DNA of 31,745 nucleotides from JAFAVZ01 sp036009105. Its GTDB lineage: Bacteria; Acidobacteriota; Thermoanaerobaculia; Gp7-AA8. A program made the position numbers and the translations under genes. The stretch spans positions 1 to 31,745 of the forward strand of contig DASYMJ010000142.1 in NCBI GenBank assembly GCA_036009105.1, in the 5' to 3' direction. The stretch's first letter is position 1. Every line of letters starts with the position of its first letter. The notes below the pieces were generated by a model. It worked only from the letters and a program-made list of their open reading frames with translations. It made no database searches and was not told where the DNA came from. Shown piece after piece: positions 16,708 to 24,755 of the stretch.

Positions 16708-17282
16708 GGCGCTGCCTGCTCGCCGCGCTCGTTCTCGCCGCCTCGCTGGCCCGCGGGCAGGAGCAGCCGCTGGGCGTCTCCGTCCTTCCCGGCGGCACCA
16801 TCGGAGTGGCCCTGCCGCTGTCGATCCTCCAGCGCTCGGACGTCCGCAAGCAGCTCGGCGGCGGCCTGACCACGACGTTTCTCATCACCGCCCGCGACGG
16901 CGACACCAAGGGCGGCGCCCGCATCGAGGTCCGCTACGACTTGTGGGACGAGGTCTATTACGTGCGCCGCATCGAGTTCGACGCGCGCCAGGAGCGGCAG
17001 CGCTTCACCGCCGAGCAGCTGGAGCGCTGGTGGCGCACCACGCCCGTCCGCCTGCTGGCCACGACCCAGGACGCGCTCCGCCTGCAGGTCGAGCTGAGCG
17101 TGCTGCCGTTCTCCGCGGCCGAGGAGGAGGATGCCCGGCAGTGGCTGTCGAAGTCGGGCGGCGTCGGCAGCGCGTCGCACGGCGCGCGCTCGCCGGGACT
17201 GGTGGACGTGCTGATCGGGACCACCATTCAGGCGCGGCCGCTGCTCACGTTCAAGTGGGCGGTGGAGGTGAGGCTGCGATGA
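16701..17282 (+). CDS. Small exported protein of unknown function, coupled to the Omp85-like gene
   Basis: 193 residues with a signal peptide (MVRRCLLAALVLAASLARG). The mature part reads as a beta-rich domain: a GVALPLSILQRSDVRKQL stretch, then LTTTFLITARDGD, IEVRYDLWDEVYYVRRIEF and a C-terminal strand LTFKWAVEVRLR. The order 'inhibitory/short helix, then transport-like beta strands, then W-D-E-x-Y' recalls small periplasmic DUF4390-like proteins, but I cannot confirm this. The start overlaps the Omp85 stop by seven bases, so the two are translationally coupled. The likely role is a periplasmic partner of the barrel. No cysteines for a lipid anchor are seen in the signal peptide's cleavage region. 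Confidence 0.72.
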   Translation: MVRRCLLAALVLAASLARGQEQPLGVSVLPGGTIGVALPLSILQRSDVRKQLGGGLTTTFLITARDGDTKGGARIEVRYDLWDEVYYVRRIEFDARQERQRFTAEQLERWWRTTPVRLLATTQDALRLQVELSVLPFSAAEEEDARQWLSKSGGVGSASHGARSPGLVDVLIGTTIQARPLLTFKWAVEVRLR

Positions 17283-17284
17283 GT

Positions 17285-17411
17285 GGGAGAGCGCCCCTCA
17301 CCCGGCCGTCGGCCACCCTCTCCCCGCTCGCGCGGGGCGAGGGACTCTCTCCATCAGGGCCTTCCCCGCGCGGCGGGGAGAAGGTGCCCGCCGGGCGGAT
17401 GAGGGGCTGAC
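17285..17411. repeat. Long GC-rich palindromic repeat, family D (CCCTCACCCGGCC type), inside the operon
   Basis: The gap between the exported protein and the kinase holds a string of inverted words. CCCCTCACCCGGCCGTCGGC near 17294 and the complementary GGGCGGATGAGGGGC near 17395 flank two internal hairpins, CCCCGCTCGCGCGGGG and CCCCGCGCGGCGGGG. This is the style of a widely dispersed repeat in many high-GC bacteria. Its right end leaves GAGGGG five bases before the kinase ATG, which may serve as the ribosome binding site. Confidence 0.85.
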
Positions 17412-18455
17412 ATGACCAGCCGCAAAGCCATCGTCCTCTCCCTCCTGGCCGCCATCGCGGCGGCCACCGTTCTCTTCTGGTTCTTCCAACACCAGCTCTC
17501 CTCCATGTGGCTGGATGTGCTGCTGCGGCCGGAGGTGCGGGAGGCGATCGACAAATCGGCGGCGGATCAGCGCAAGTTGTACGAGGCCGACCGCGCGCGG
17601 GAAGCGGAGTACCGGGCCCGGTACGAACAGCTGCGCCGCTTGCGCGCGCGCATCGACGTGCTCGAGCTGAGCCGGCGGGAGATGGCCTTCCGCTACGAGC
17701 TCCTCCTCGCCGCCCTCTTCGCCGTGATGCTCCTGGCGGGCGGCATCGTGGCCGCCATCCGCTCCCGGCGCAACGAGCGCCGCCTCGCCGAGCGGCTGCG
17801 CTACCTGGAGCATCTCGCCATGTGGCAGGAAGCTGCACGGCGGCACGCGCACGAAATCCGCACCCCGCTCACCGCCGCGCGGCTGGAGCTCGAGCGCCTC
17901 GTCTCCCAGTCGGCCGCCGGCGTCGATCCGGCCGAGCTGCAGAAGACCCAGGAGAGCATCAGCGAAGAGCTCGACCGCATCGCCCGCTTCACCAGGGAGT
18001 TCTCCTCCTTCGCCGCCGTCGGCGTCCCCTGCCTGCGCGAGGAAGACCTGGGCGCCGTGGTGCGCGAGTTCTGCGCCACGTTCGCCAGCGGCTGGCCCAA
18101 CCTGCGCTTGCGCGCGGAGGGGGAGTCGCCGGCGCGCGTCCGCGTCGACCGCGATCTGCTGCGCCGCGTGCTGGCCAACCTCTGCTCCAACGCCGCGCAC
18201 GCGGTGGACGGCGAGGGGGAGATCGTCTTCCGCGTCGGGCGCGGCTTCATCGAGGCGCGCGACAACGGCGGCGGCATCAACCCCGGCATCCGGCCCCGCC
18301 TCTTCGAGCCGTACGTCACCACGCGGCGCATCGGGGAAGGGATGGGCCTCGGCCTGGCCATCTCCCGGAAAATTCTGCTCGACCACGGCGGCGAGCTGGA
18401 GCTGGTTGATACTTCGCCGAGCGGGACCACCTTCCGCATCACGCTGCCGACATGA
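17412..18455 (+). CDS. Membrane sensor histidine kinase
   Basis: 347 residues. Two membrane helices (about 8-26 and 96-118) bracket a short, charged, helical extracytoplasmic segment (REAIDKSAADQRKLYEADRAREAEYR), too small for a known ligand-binding fold. The H-box ARRHAHEIRTPLTAAR carries the phosphorylated H147. The ATPase domain shows the N box NLCSNAAHAV, G1 DNGGGI, F box RLFEPYVTT and G2 GEGMGLGLAISR, so it should be catalytically complete. Its stop overlaps the regulator's start (ATGA at 18452-18455), so they form a cognate pair. Being downstream of the Omp85 pair, it may sense an envelope state; this is inference. Confidence 0.92.
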   Translation: MTSRKAIVLSLLAAIAAATVLFWFFQHQLSSMWLDVLLRPEVREAIDKSAADQRKLYEADRAREAEYRARYEQLRRLRARIDVLELSRREMAFRYELLLAALFAVMLLAGGIVAAIRSRRNERRLAERLRYLEHLAMWQEAARRHAHEIRTPLTAARLELERLVSQSAAGVDPAELQKTQESISEELDRIARFTREFSSFAAVGVPCLREEDLGAVVREFCATFASGWPNLRLRAEGESPARVRVDRDLLRRVLANLCSNAAHAVDGEGEIVFRVGRGFIEARDNGGGINPGIRPRLFEPYVTTRRIGEGMGLGLAISRKILLDHGGELELVDTSPSGTTFRITLPT

Positions 18456-19786
18456 CCCTCATCCTGATCGTCGAGGACGACGAGAAGATCGCCGCGAACG
18501 TGCTGCTCCGCCTGCGCGAGGCCGGCCACGGCGCGGCGACGCTCCGCTCGGCCGAGGAGGCGCTCGCCTGGCTGAAGGACCCGACGAACGTGGCTCCCGA
18601 TCTGCTGCTGGTCGACGTGCGCCTCCCCGGCCTGAGCGGGGTGGACCTGCTGCGCCGCCTGCAGGACCGCCTGCCGCCGACCATCGTGATGTCGGGCGAG
18701 GCGGCGATGAGCGAGACGGTGGAGGCCATCCGCCTCGGCGTGCACGATTTTCTCGACAAGCCGTTCACGCGCGAGCGGCTGCTCAAGTCGGTCGCCAATT
18801 GCCTGGAGCACGCCGCGCTGCGCAAACAGGTCGATGCTCTGCGCGAGCAGCGCGGCCCGCGCATCCTCGGCCAGTCGGAAGAGGCCAGGACGCTGCGCGC
18901 CTCGATCTCGCGCGTCGCGGCGACGGATGCGCGCGTGCTCATCCGCGGCGAGAGCGGCACCGGCAAGGAGCTCGTCGCCGCCGCGCTGCATCACGGCTCG
19001 CGCCGCCACGCCAAGCCGTTCGTGAAGCTGAACTGCGCCGCCATCCCGGCGCACCTGATCGAGGACGAGCTGTTCGGCCACGCGCGCGGCGCGTTCACCG
19101 ACGCGAAGACGCCGAAGCCGGGTCTCTTCGAGCAGGCCGACGGCGGCACGCTCTTCCTCGACGAGATCGGCGACATGGACCTCGCCCTGCAGTCGCGCCT
19201 CCTGCGCGTCCTGGAAGACGGCCGGGTGCGCCGCCTCGGCGAGACGGCCGACCGCGGCGTGAACGTGCGCGTGGTCTCCGCCACCCATCGCGAGCTGGAG
19301 GGGATGGTGAAGAGCGGCGCGTTCCGGGAGGACCTGTTCTTCCGCCTGGCCACCGTGCCGATCGAGGTGCCGCCGCTGCGCCGCCGTCCGGATGACGTGC
19401 CGCTGCTCTTCACCTCGTTCCTCGAGCAGTTCTGCCGCCTCAACGGCCGCGCGCCACTGCATGTGGCGGGCGATGTGTTCGCGCGCTTGCGCGCTTACGA
19501 GTGGCCCGGCAACGTGCGCGAATTGCGCAACCTCGCCGAGCGCCTCGCGGTGCTCGGCTCCGATCCGGTGACGGTCGACCAGCTGCCTCTGACCTCCTCC
19601 TCGCCGCGCCTTTCCTCGGATGCCATCGTGCCTTTGCGCGATTTCAAGGCGCAGCGCGAGAAGGAGTACATCGAGCGCGTCCTGCGCGAGACAAATTGGA
19701 ACGTGACCCGCGCCGCGGAGCTGCTGGATGTGCAGCGCACGTATTTGCACCAGAAGATGGTGGCGCTGGGCATTCGGAGACTGTAG
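18452..19786 (+). CDS. NtrC-family sigma-54-dependent response regulator
   Basis: 444 residues in three domains. The receiver (1-120) has the phosphoacceptor D55 in LLLVDVRLPG, the switch residue in VMSG and the conserved lysine in DFLDKPF. The AAA+ domain (about 140-375) has Walker A GESGTGKE and Walker B GGTLFLDEIGD. The C-terminal Fis-type helix-turn-helix carries NWNVTRAAELLDVQRTYLHQKM. The sigma-54 contact loop reads GAFTDA (213-218) instead of GAFTGA: the critical threonine is kept and the second glycine is aspartate. With the kinase it forms a two-component system that should activate sigma-54 promoters; I found no convincing -24/-12 site in the window. The stop codon TAG is the TAG of repeat C3. 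Confidence 0.93.
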   Translation: MTLILIVEDDEKIAANVLLRLREAGHGAATLRSAEEALAWLKDPTNVAPDLLLVDVRLPGLSGVDLLRRLQDRLPPTIVMSGEAAMSETVEAIRLGVHDFLDKPFTRERLLKSVANCLEHAALRKQVDALREQRGPRILGQSEEARTLRASISRVAATDARVLIRGESGTGKELVAAALHHGSRRHAKPFVKLNCAAIPAHLIEDELFGHARGAFTDAKTPKPGLFEQADGGTLFLDEIGDMDLALQSRLLRVLEDGRVRRLGETADRGVNVRVVSATHRELEGMVKSGAFREDLFFRLATVPIEVPPLRRRPDDVPLLFTSFLEQFCRLNGRAPLHVAGDVFARLRAYEWPGNVRELRNLAERLAVLGSDPVTVDQLPLTSSSPRLSSDAIVPLRDFKAQREKEYIERVLRETNWNVTRAAELLDVQRTYLHQKMVALGIRRL

Positions 19787-19844
19787 GGCCGGCCCGGCAA
19801 TCCGTTGATATGGGGCCGGCTGAGAGCCGGCCCTACATTTTTCC
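19782..19844. repeat. Intergenic palindromic repeat, family C, copy 3 (left hairpin truncated)
   Basis: The right hairpin (19813-19833) is intact. The left one has lost its loop and part of one arm. The TAG of the element is used as the stop of the response regulator gene. The spacer has TCCGTTGAT, the same orientation as copy 5. The right end, CTACATTTTT, contains TACATT (19834-19839) eight bases before the next ATG and might act as a -10. Confidence 0.9.
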
Positions 19845-19847
19845 TTT

Positions 19848-22295
19848 ATGATGCCTGTCGTGTTTCGTACGCGACTCATCCTCGCTTTTCTCCTCTTTCT
19901 CGCCCTTCCCCTTCTCGCCGACGACACCGAAACCTATAAGGCTCTGCGCGCGGCGAAAGTCGATGGACGCACGGTCGCGCTGAGCAACTTCACGTTCGAC
20001 CGCGACGCGTACCACTTCACGCTCAATGGCGCATTGCACCTGCTCGGTCCCGCCGCCGGCCATGACGCGGTCGCCGTCTTCCTGGGGCAGGGGAGCTACG
20101 ACCTCACGCCCGCCCTCGAAGCCGAGAAACGGCAGCTCGCCATCTGGGCCGGCGACGACAAGCTCACCGCGCTGCACGACGAATTCGAGTCCGCCGTCTT
20201 CTTCGCGCCCGATCTGCTCGCCAAAGCGGACTCTCCCAGGAGTGGAGCACCCGATTCGCGCGCCAGCGGCGTCTACGACACGTATATGAAGAAGCAGCGC
20301 CGCGACTTCAGCACGAACGTTCATCTCCGCCTGGCCCAGGACTTCTACAACGCCGCGCGGGAGACGGTGTTCGTCGCCTACCTCGACGGCCGCAAGCTCC
20401 CGCCCGCGATGCTGGTGGTCGACCCTCTCGGCGCGCTCGCGTCGTCCGGCGGCGAGCAGACCATGCTTTACGTGCAGGACGAGATGAAGGGCGGCATCTG
20501 GTACTCCAGCCACCTGCGCAGCGAGATCGAGTCCGGCAAAGCCGCCGTCATCAAGCCGCTCGCCGATGCCACGCGCTACGAGATCGAGACCACCATCGCT
20601 CCCAATACCGAAGTCTCCGGCACGACGGTCATCACCGCCACGCCTTCGGCAGACGTTCGCCTCCTGCCGGTCAACCTCGCCGCGAAGCTGCGCCTGCAGG
20701 AAGCGGCCTACTCCCCGGCCTCCGCCACCCCTCCCGCCTGGAGCCCTGCCACCTTCGTGCAGGAGGACGAGAAAGACGACGCCGATGCGGCGATCATCTT
20801 CCCCGCCGCCGTCAAAGCGGGACAGCCGATCCTGGTCAAGCTCGTCTACAAGGGGAAGGAAGTCTTGACCGATGCGGGCGACGGCAACTACTTCGTCGGC
20901 GCGCGCACCAGCTGGTACCCGAACTTCGGCACGTTCGACGACCTGGCCGACTACGAGCTGAAGTTCCACGTCCCGCAGAAGAACCAGATCATCGCCATCG
21001 GCAGCGAGACGGAGAACCGGGTGGAGGGGGAGCAGCGCATCAGCTCCTGGCGCTCCAGCCATCCGCTGCGCGTGGCCGGCTTCAACTACGGCCGCTTCAA
21101 GAAGATGTCCACCACCGACAAGGAAAGCGGCATGACGGTGGACGTTTACACGAACACCGGCACGCCGGACATCATCAACCGGATCAACCGCATCCTGGAG
21201 GCGACGAACGGCGCGGCGATGAGCGAGAACGACTACGAGTCGCTCGCGCCGAGCGGCCCGACCCACGTCAGCGTCAACGCCGCCAGCCTGGCCCAGTCGG
21301 CCATGGCGGACGGCATCAACACCGCCCGCACCGGCAACTTCTATTTCGGTGCGCTGCCCGACAAGAAGGTCTCCATCACCCAGCAGTCGGAGTGGTTCTT
21401 CGGCCAGTCGTGGCCGTCGCTGGTCTACCTCCCGTATCTCGCCTTCCTCGACGGCACCACGCGCATGACCCTCGGCCTGCAGGGGGCGAAGGACTTCGTC
21501 GACGCGGTTGGTCCGCACGAGATGGCCCATCAGTGGTGGGGCCACGAGGTCGGCTGGCGCGGCTATCGCGACCAGTGGCTCTCCGAGGGATTCGCGGAGT
21601 TCACGGCCGGGCTGGTGCTGCAGCAGAGCGGCGGCTGGAAGACGTACAACGCGTTCTGGGAGAAGGCGCGGCGCAACATCGTGGAGAAGCCCCGCGGCGC
21701 CTCGCTGCCGAACGATCAGGCCGGGCCGATCTCCCAGGGCTGGCGCCTCTCCACCTGGCAGAACCGCAACGCGGACGGCGTGATCATCTACGACAAGGGC
21801 GGCTACGTGCTGCACATGCTGCGCATGCAGATGTGGGACGCGGCGAAGAAGAACCCGGACGAGGACTTCGCGGCGATGATGCACGACTTCGTCGCGACGT
21901 GGTCCGGCCGGAACCCCTCGACCATCGATTTCCAGCGCATCGTGGAGAAGCACCTCACCCCTCAGCTCCGCCTCACCTCGGACGGCAAAGTCAACTGGTT
22001 CTTCAACCAGTGGGTTTACGGGACGGCCATCCCGCGCTACAGCTCGAAGCTGACCGTGAGCGATGCGGGCGGCGGCAAGTACCGCATCAGCGGCACGATC
22101 ACCCAGTCCGAGGTGCCGAATGACTTCGCGGTGGTGATGCCGCTCTACCTGCAGTTCGACAAGCAGACGGTGATCCGTTTCGGCGCGACGGCGCTCATCG
22201 GCAACGCGACGAAGGACCTGAACGTGGAGCTGGCGCTGCCGCGCAAGCCGCAGGCCGCGCTGATCAACGTGAATCACGACGTGCTGGCGCGCTAG
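19848..22295 (+). CDS. Exported M1-like zinc metallopeptidase, paralogue 1
   Basis: 815 residues with a signal peptide (LILAFLLFLALPLLA). An N-terminal region of about 450 residues forms beta-rich domains like the M1 amino-terminal domain. A gluzincin catalytic core follows: HEMAHQWWGH with H557, E558 and H561, and the third ligand E580 in LSEGFAEF, the HExxH-x18-E spacing of family M1. The exopeptidase GAMEN motif expected about 30 residues before HExxH is not seen; that region reads EWFFGQSWPSLVYLPY. True aminopeptidase activity is therefore uncertain, and an endopeptidase or altered specificity is possible. The C-terminal 150 residues are helical then beta-rich. The next gene is a clear paralogue, co-directional and separated by 81 bases with a family D repeat. 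There is no Shine-Dalgarno before the start; ATG 19851 is an equally possible start. Confidence 0.88.
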   Translation: MMPVVFRTRLILAFLLFLALPLLADDTETYKALRAAKVDGRTVALSNFTFDRDAYHFTLNGALHLLGPAAGHDAVAVFLGQGSYDLTPALEAEKRQLAIWAGDDKLTALHDEFESAVFFAPDLLAKADSPRSGAPDSRASGVYDTYMKKQRRDFSTNVHLRLAQDFYNAARETVFVAYLDGRKLPPAMLVVDPLGALASSGGEQTMLYVQDEMKGGIWYSSHLRSEIESGKAAVIKPLADATRYEIETTIAPNTEVSGTTVITATPSADVRLLPVNLAAKLRLQEAAYSPASATPPAWSPATFVQEDEKDDADAAIIFPAAVKAGQPILVKLVYKGKEVLTDAGDGNYFVGARTSWYPNFGTFDDLADYELKFHVPQKNQIIAIGSETENRVEGEQRISSWRSSHPLRVAGFNYGRFKKMSTTDKESGMTVDVYTNTGTPDIINRINRILEATNGAAMSENDYESLAPSGPTHVSVNAASLAQSAMADGINTARTGNFYFGALPDKKVSITQQSEWFFGQSWPSLVYLPYLAFLDGTTRMTLGLQGAKDFVDAVGPHEMAHQWWGHEVGWRGYRDQWLSEGFAEFTAGLVLQQSGGWKTYNAFWEKARRNIVEKPRGASLPNDQAGPISQGWRLSTWQNRNADGVIIYDKGGYVLHMLRMQMWDAAKKNPDEDFAAMMHDFVATWSGRNPSTIDFQRIVEKHLTPQLRLTSDGKVNWFFNQWVYGTAIPRYSSKLTVSDAGGGKYRISGTITQSEVPNDFAVVMPLYLQFDKQTVIRFGATALIGNATKDLNVELALPRKPQAALINVNHDVLAR

Positions 22296-22352
22296 TCCTT
22301 CTCCGCGCGCGGCGGGCAGAGGATGGCCGGAGGCCGGGTGAGGGGTGGTGCC
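22296..22352. repeat. Family D repeat remnant, opposite orientation
   Basis: CCTTCTCC-GCGCGCGGCGGG followed by GGATGGCCGGAGGCCGGGTGAGGGG matches, on the other strand and with an internal deletion, the repeat at 17285-17411. It again begins right after a stop codon (22293-22295) and separates the two M1 paralogues. TATCGT at 22359-22364 beyond it could be a -10 for the second paralogue. Confidence 0.72.
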
Positions 22353-22376
22353 GCGTGTTATCGTCGCCTTCCCCAG

Positions 22377-24671
22377 ATGTTCCGTGTCCTCTCCCTGCTC
22401 CTCGTTGCGGTTCCTCTGTTCGCGGACTATCGCGCGCTTCGCGATGCGCGGCCGGACGGGCGCACCATCGCCCTGCACAAATTCACCTTCGAGCGGGACG
22501 TCTATCGCTTCATGCTCGACGGCACGCTGCATCTGGCCGGCCCGGACAACGCCATCGCCGTCTTCCTCGGGCGCGGCTCGTACGAGCTGACCCCGGCCAG
22601 CGAAGCGGAGCGGCGCCAGCTCGCCATCTGGACGGGCGATGAAAAGCTCCTCTCCCTGAAAGACGACTTCAGCGAGGCGGTCTTCTTCGGGCCCGATCTC
22701 ATTTCTGCCGCCGGCACGCCGAAGAGCGGCGCGCCGAATGCGCGGGCCAGGGCGACGTACGAGCAGTTCCTCATCAAGCAGCGCAAAGCCTTCGCCACGA
22801 ACTTTCATCTGCGCATCGCCCAGGACCTCTACAACGACGCGGCGCAGCGCGCGTTCCTCGCGTACGTCGACGGCCGTAAGCTGCCGCCGGCGCTGCTCGT
22901 CGTCGACCCGCTCGGCGCGCTGCCGATGGCGAACGGCGAGGAGACGATGCTCTTCGTGGAGGACCAGGTGAAGCGCGGCGTCTGGTACTCCTCCCAGCTG
23001 CGCGACGGCTCCGCCGCCCGCCGCCCCGTGGCCGCCGCCGACCGCTACCAGATCGAGACCGTCATCGCGCCGGACGGCGAGGTCTCCGGCCTCACCACCG
23101 TCACGCTCACGCCGTCCATGCCGCTGCGCCTGCTGCCGCTGAACCTCGCGCCGCAGCTGCGGTTGCAGTCCGTCACGTACGGCGATGGCCAAGCGGCGGA
23201 GTTCATCCAGGAAGAGGAGGATGCCGACGCCGCGATCGTCTTCCCCGAAGCGGTCAGCGGGACGATCATCCTGAAGATCGCCTACCGCGGGCGCGACGTG
23301 CTGACCAATGCCGGCGACGGCAACTTCACCGTCGCCTCGCGCACGAACTGGTACCCGAGCTTCGGCACGTTCGAGCATCTCGCCGACTACGAGCTGCGCT
23401 TCCGCGTGCCGCGCCGCAACCAGATCGTCGCCGTCGGCCGCGAGGTGGAAGACCGCGTCGAAGGCGAGCAGCGCGTCAGCGTCTGGCGCTCCGAGCATCC
23501 GCTGCGCGTGGCCGGCTTCAACTACGGCCGCTTCGAGAAAATCTCCGGTTCCGATCCGGAGAGCGGCGTGGCGATCGACGTCTACACGAACCCCGGCACG
23601 CCAGACGTCATCCGCAAGATCAACGGCCTGCTGGAAGGCGGCGTCAAGGTCGACACCGCCGCGCTGGCCCGCGCCGCGATGACCGACGCGCTGGACACGG
23701 CGCGCATCGGCGCGCGCTGGTTCGGCGCGCTGCCGTCGAAACGCGTCTCCATCACGCAGCAGTCGGAGTGGTTCTTCGGCCAGTCGTGGCCGACGCTGAT
23801 CTACCTGCCTTACGTCGCGTTCCTCGACGGCCCGACCCGGCAGGCGCTGCACATCGGCGGCGCGGCCGACTTCATCGACGCGGTCGGCCTGCACGAGCTC
23901 GCGCATCAGTGGTTCGGCCACCAGGTCGGCTGGCGCAGCTATCGCGATCAGTGGCTCTCCGAGGGCTTCGCGGAGTTCACGGCGGGGCTCGTGCTGGAGG
24001 AGCGCGGCGGCTGGATGGCGGCCAGCCGGTTCTGGGAGAAGAAGCGGCGGCACGTCCTCGACACGCCGCGCGGCGCGCTGATGCCGAGCGCCGCGGCGGG
24101 GCCGATCTCGCAAGGATGGCGCGTGGCCACGTGGCGCAACCGCGCCGCAGACGACGCGATCGTCTACTCGAAAGGCGCGTACGTGCTGCACATGCTGCGC
24201 ATGCAGATGTGGGACTCGGCGAAGCAGGATCCGGACGGGGACTTCAAGCGGATGATGAAGGACTACGTCGCCGCGTACTCGGGGCGCAACGCGTCCACCG
24301 AGGATTTCCAGCGCGTGGTGGAGCGGCACCTCACGCCGCAGCTGCGCGTCGGCGCGGAGGGGAAGCTCGACTGGTTCTTCCGGCAGTGGGTTTACGGCAC
24401 GGCCATCCCACGCTATGCCTCCGACCTGGAGGTGACGCCGCTCGGCGGCGACAAGTACCGCGTGTCGGGCAGCATCGCGCAGTCCGAGGTGCCGCCGGAG
24501 TTCGTGGTGGTGATGCCGATCTATCTTCGCTTCGACCAGGACCGCGTAGTGCGCCTCGGCGCCACGACCATCATCGGCTCGACCACCAAAGAGGTGAGCG
24601 TGGAGATCTCGCTGCCGAGGCGGCCGACGGGGGTGGGGATCAACATGAACCACGACGTGCTGGCGAGATGA
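22377..24671 (+). CDS. Exported M1-like zinc metallopeptidase, paralogue 2
   Basis: 764 residues with a signal peptide (MFRVLSLLLVAVPLFA). It follows paralogue 1 along nearly its whole length, with blocks such as VAGFNYGRF, SITQQSEWFFGQSWP, YRDQWLSEGFAEFTAGLVL and VLHMLRMQMWD identical or nearly so. The zinc site is HELAHQWFGH (H506, E507, H510) with E529 as third ligand. Like its neighbour it lacks GAMEN. It is shorter mainly because it lacks the segment around ATNGAAMSENDYESL. I chose the ATG at 22377 because it starts a normal signal peptide and the upstream frame is repeat DNA. This is a tandem duplication followed by divergence; why both are kept is not evident. Its TGA stop begins repeat C4. 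Confidence 0.88.
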   Translation: MFRVLSLLLVAVPLFADYRALRDARPDGRTIALHKFTFERDVYRFMLDGTLHLAGPDNAIAVFLGRGSYELTPASEAERRQLAIWTGDEKLLSLKDDFSEAVFFGPDLISAAGTPKSGAPNARARATYEQFLIKQRKAFATNFHLRIAQDLYNDAAQRAFLAYVDGRKLPPALLVVDPLGALPMANGEETMLFVEDQVKRGVWYSSQLRDGSAARRPVAAADRYQIETVIAPDGEVSGLTTVTLTPSMPLRLLPLNLAPQLRLQSVTYGDGQAAEFIQEEEDADAAIVFPEAVSGTIILKIAYRGRDVLTNAGDGNFTVASRTNWYPSFGTFEHLADYELRFRVPRRNQIVAVGREVEDRVEGEQRVSVWRSEHPLRVAGFNYGRFEKISGSDPESGVAIDVYTNPGTPDVIRKINGLLEGGVKVDTAALARAAMTDALDTARIGARWFGALPSKRVSITQQSEWFFGQSWPTLIYLPYVAFLDGPTRQALHIGGAADFIDAVGLHELAHQWFGHQVGWRSYRDQWLSEGFAEFTAGLVLEERGGWMAASRFWEKKRRHVLDTPRGALMPSAAAGPISQGWRVATWRNRAADDAIVYSKGAYVLHMLRMQMWDSAKQDPDGDFKRMMKDYVAAYSGRNASTEDFQRVVERHLTPQLRVGAEGKLDWFFRQWVYGTAIPRYASDLEVTPLGGDKYRVSGSIAQSEVPPEFVVVMPIYLRFDQDRVVRLGATTIIGSTTKEVSVEISLPRRPTGVGINMNHDVLAR

Positions 24672-24745
24672 AATGTGGGGCCGGCTCTCAGCCGGCCATT
24701 CAGCGACCGATAGTTGGGCCGGCTGGGGAGCCGGCCCTGCATTTA
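24669..24745. repeat. Intergenic palindromic repeat, family C, copy 4
   Basis: Hairpins at 24678-24697 and 24716-24737, the second with a four-base GGGG loop, in the usual arrangement. The element begins with TGA, the stop of paralogue 2, and its right end CTGCATTTAAG contributes bases of the TAAGAT box before the AraC gene. Confidence 0.9.
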
Positions 24746-24749
24746 AGAT
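24744..24749 (+). promoter_or_regulatory. Putative -10 box of a leaderless promoter for the AraC gene
   Basis: TAAGAT fits TANNNT and ends six bases before the GTG at 24756. No Shine-Dalgarno or clear -35 is visible. The hexamer straddles the edge of repeat C4. Confidence 0.4.
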
Positions 24750-24755
24750 GCGGCT

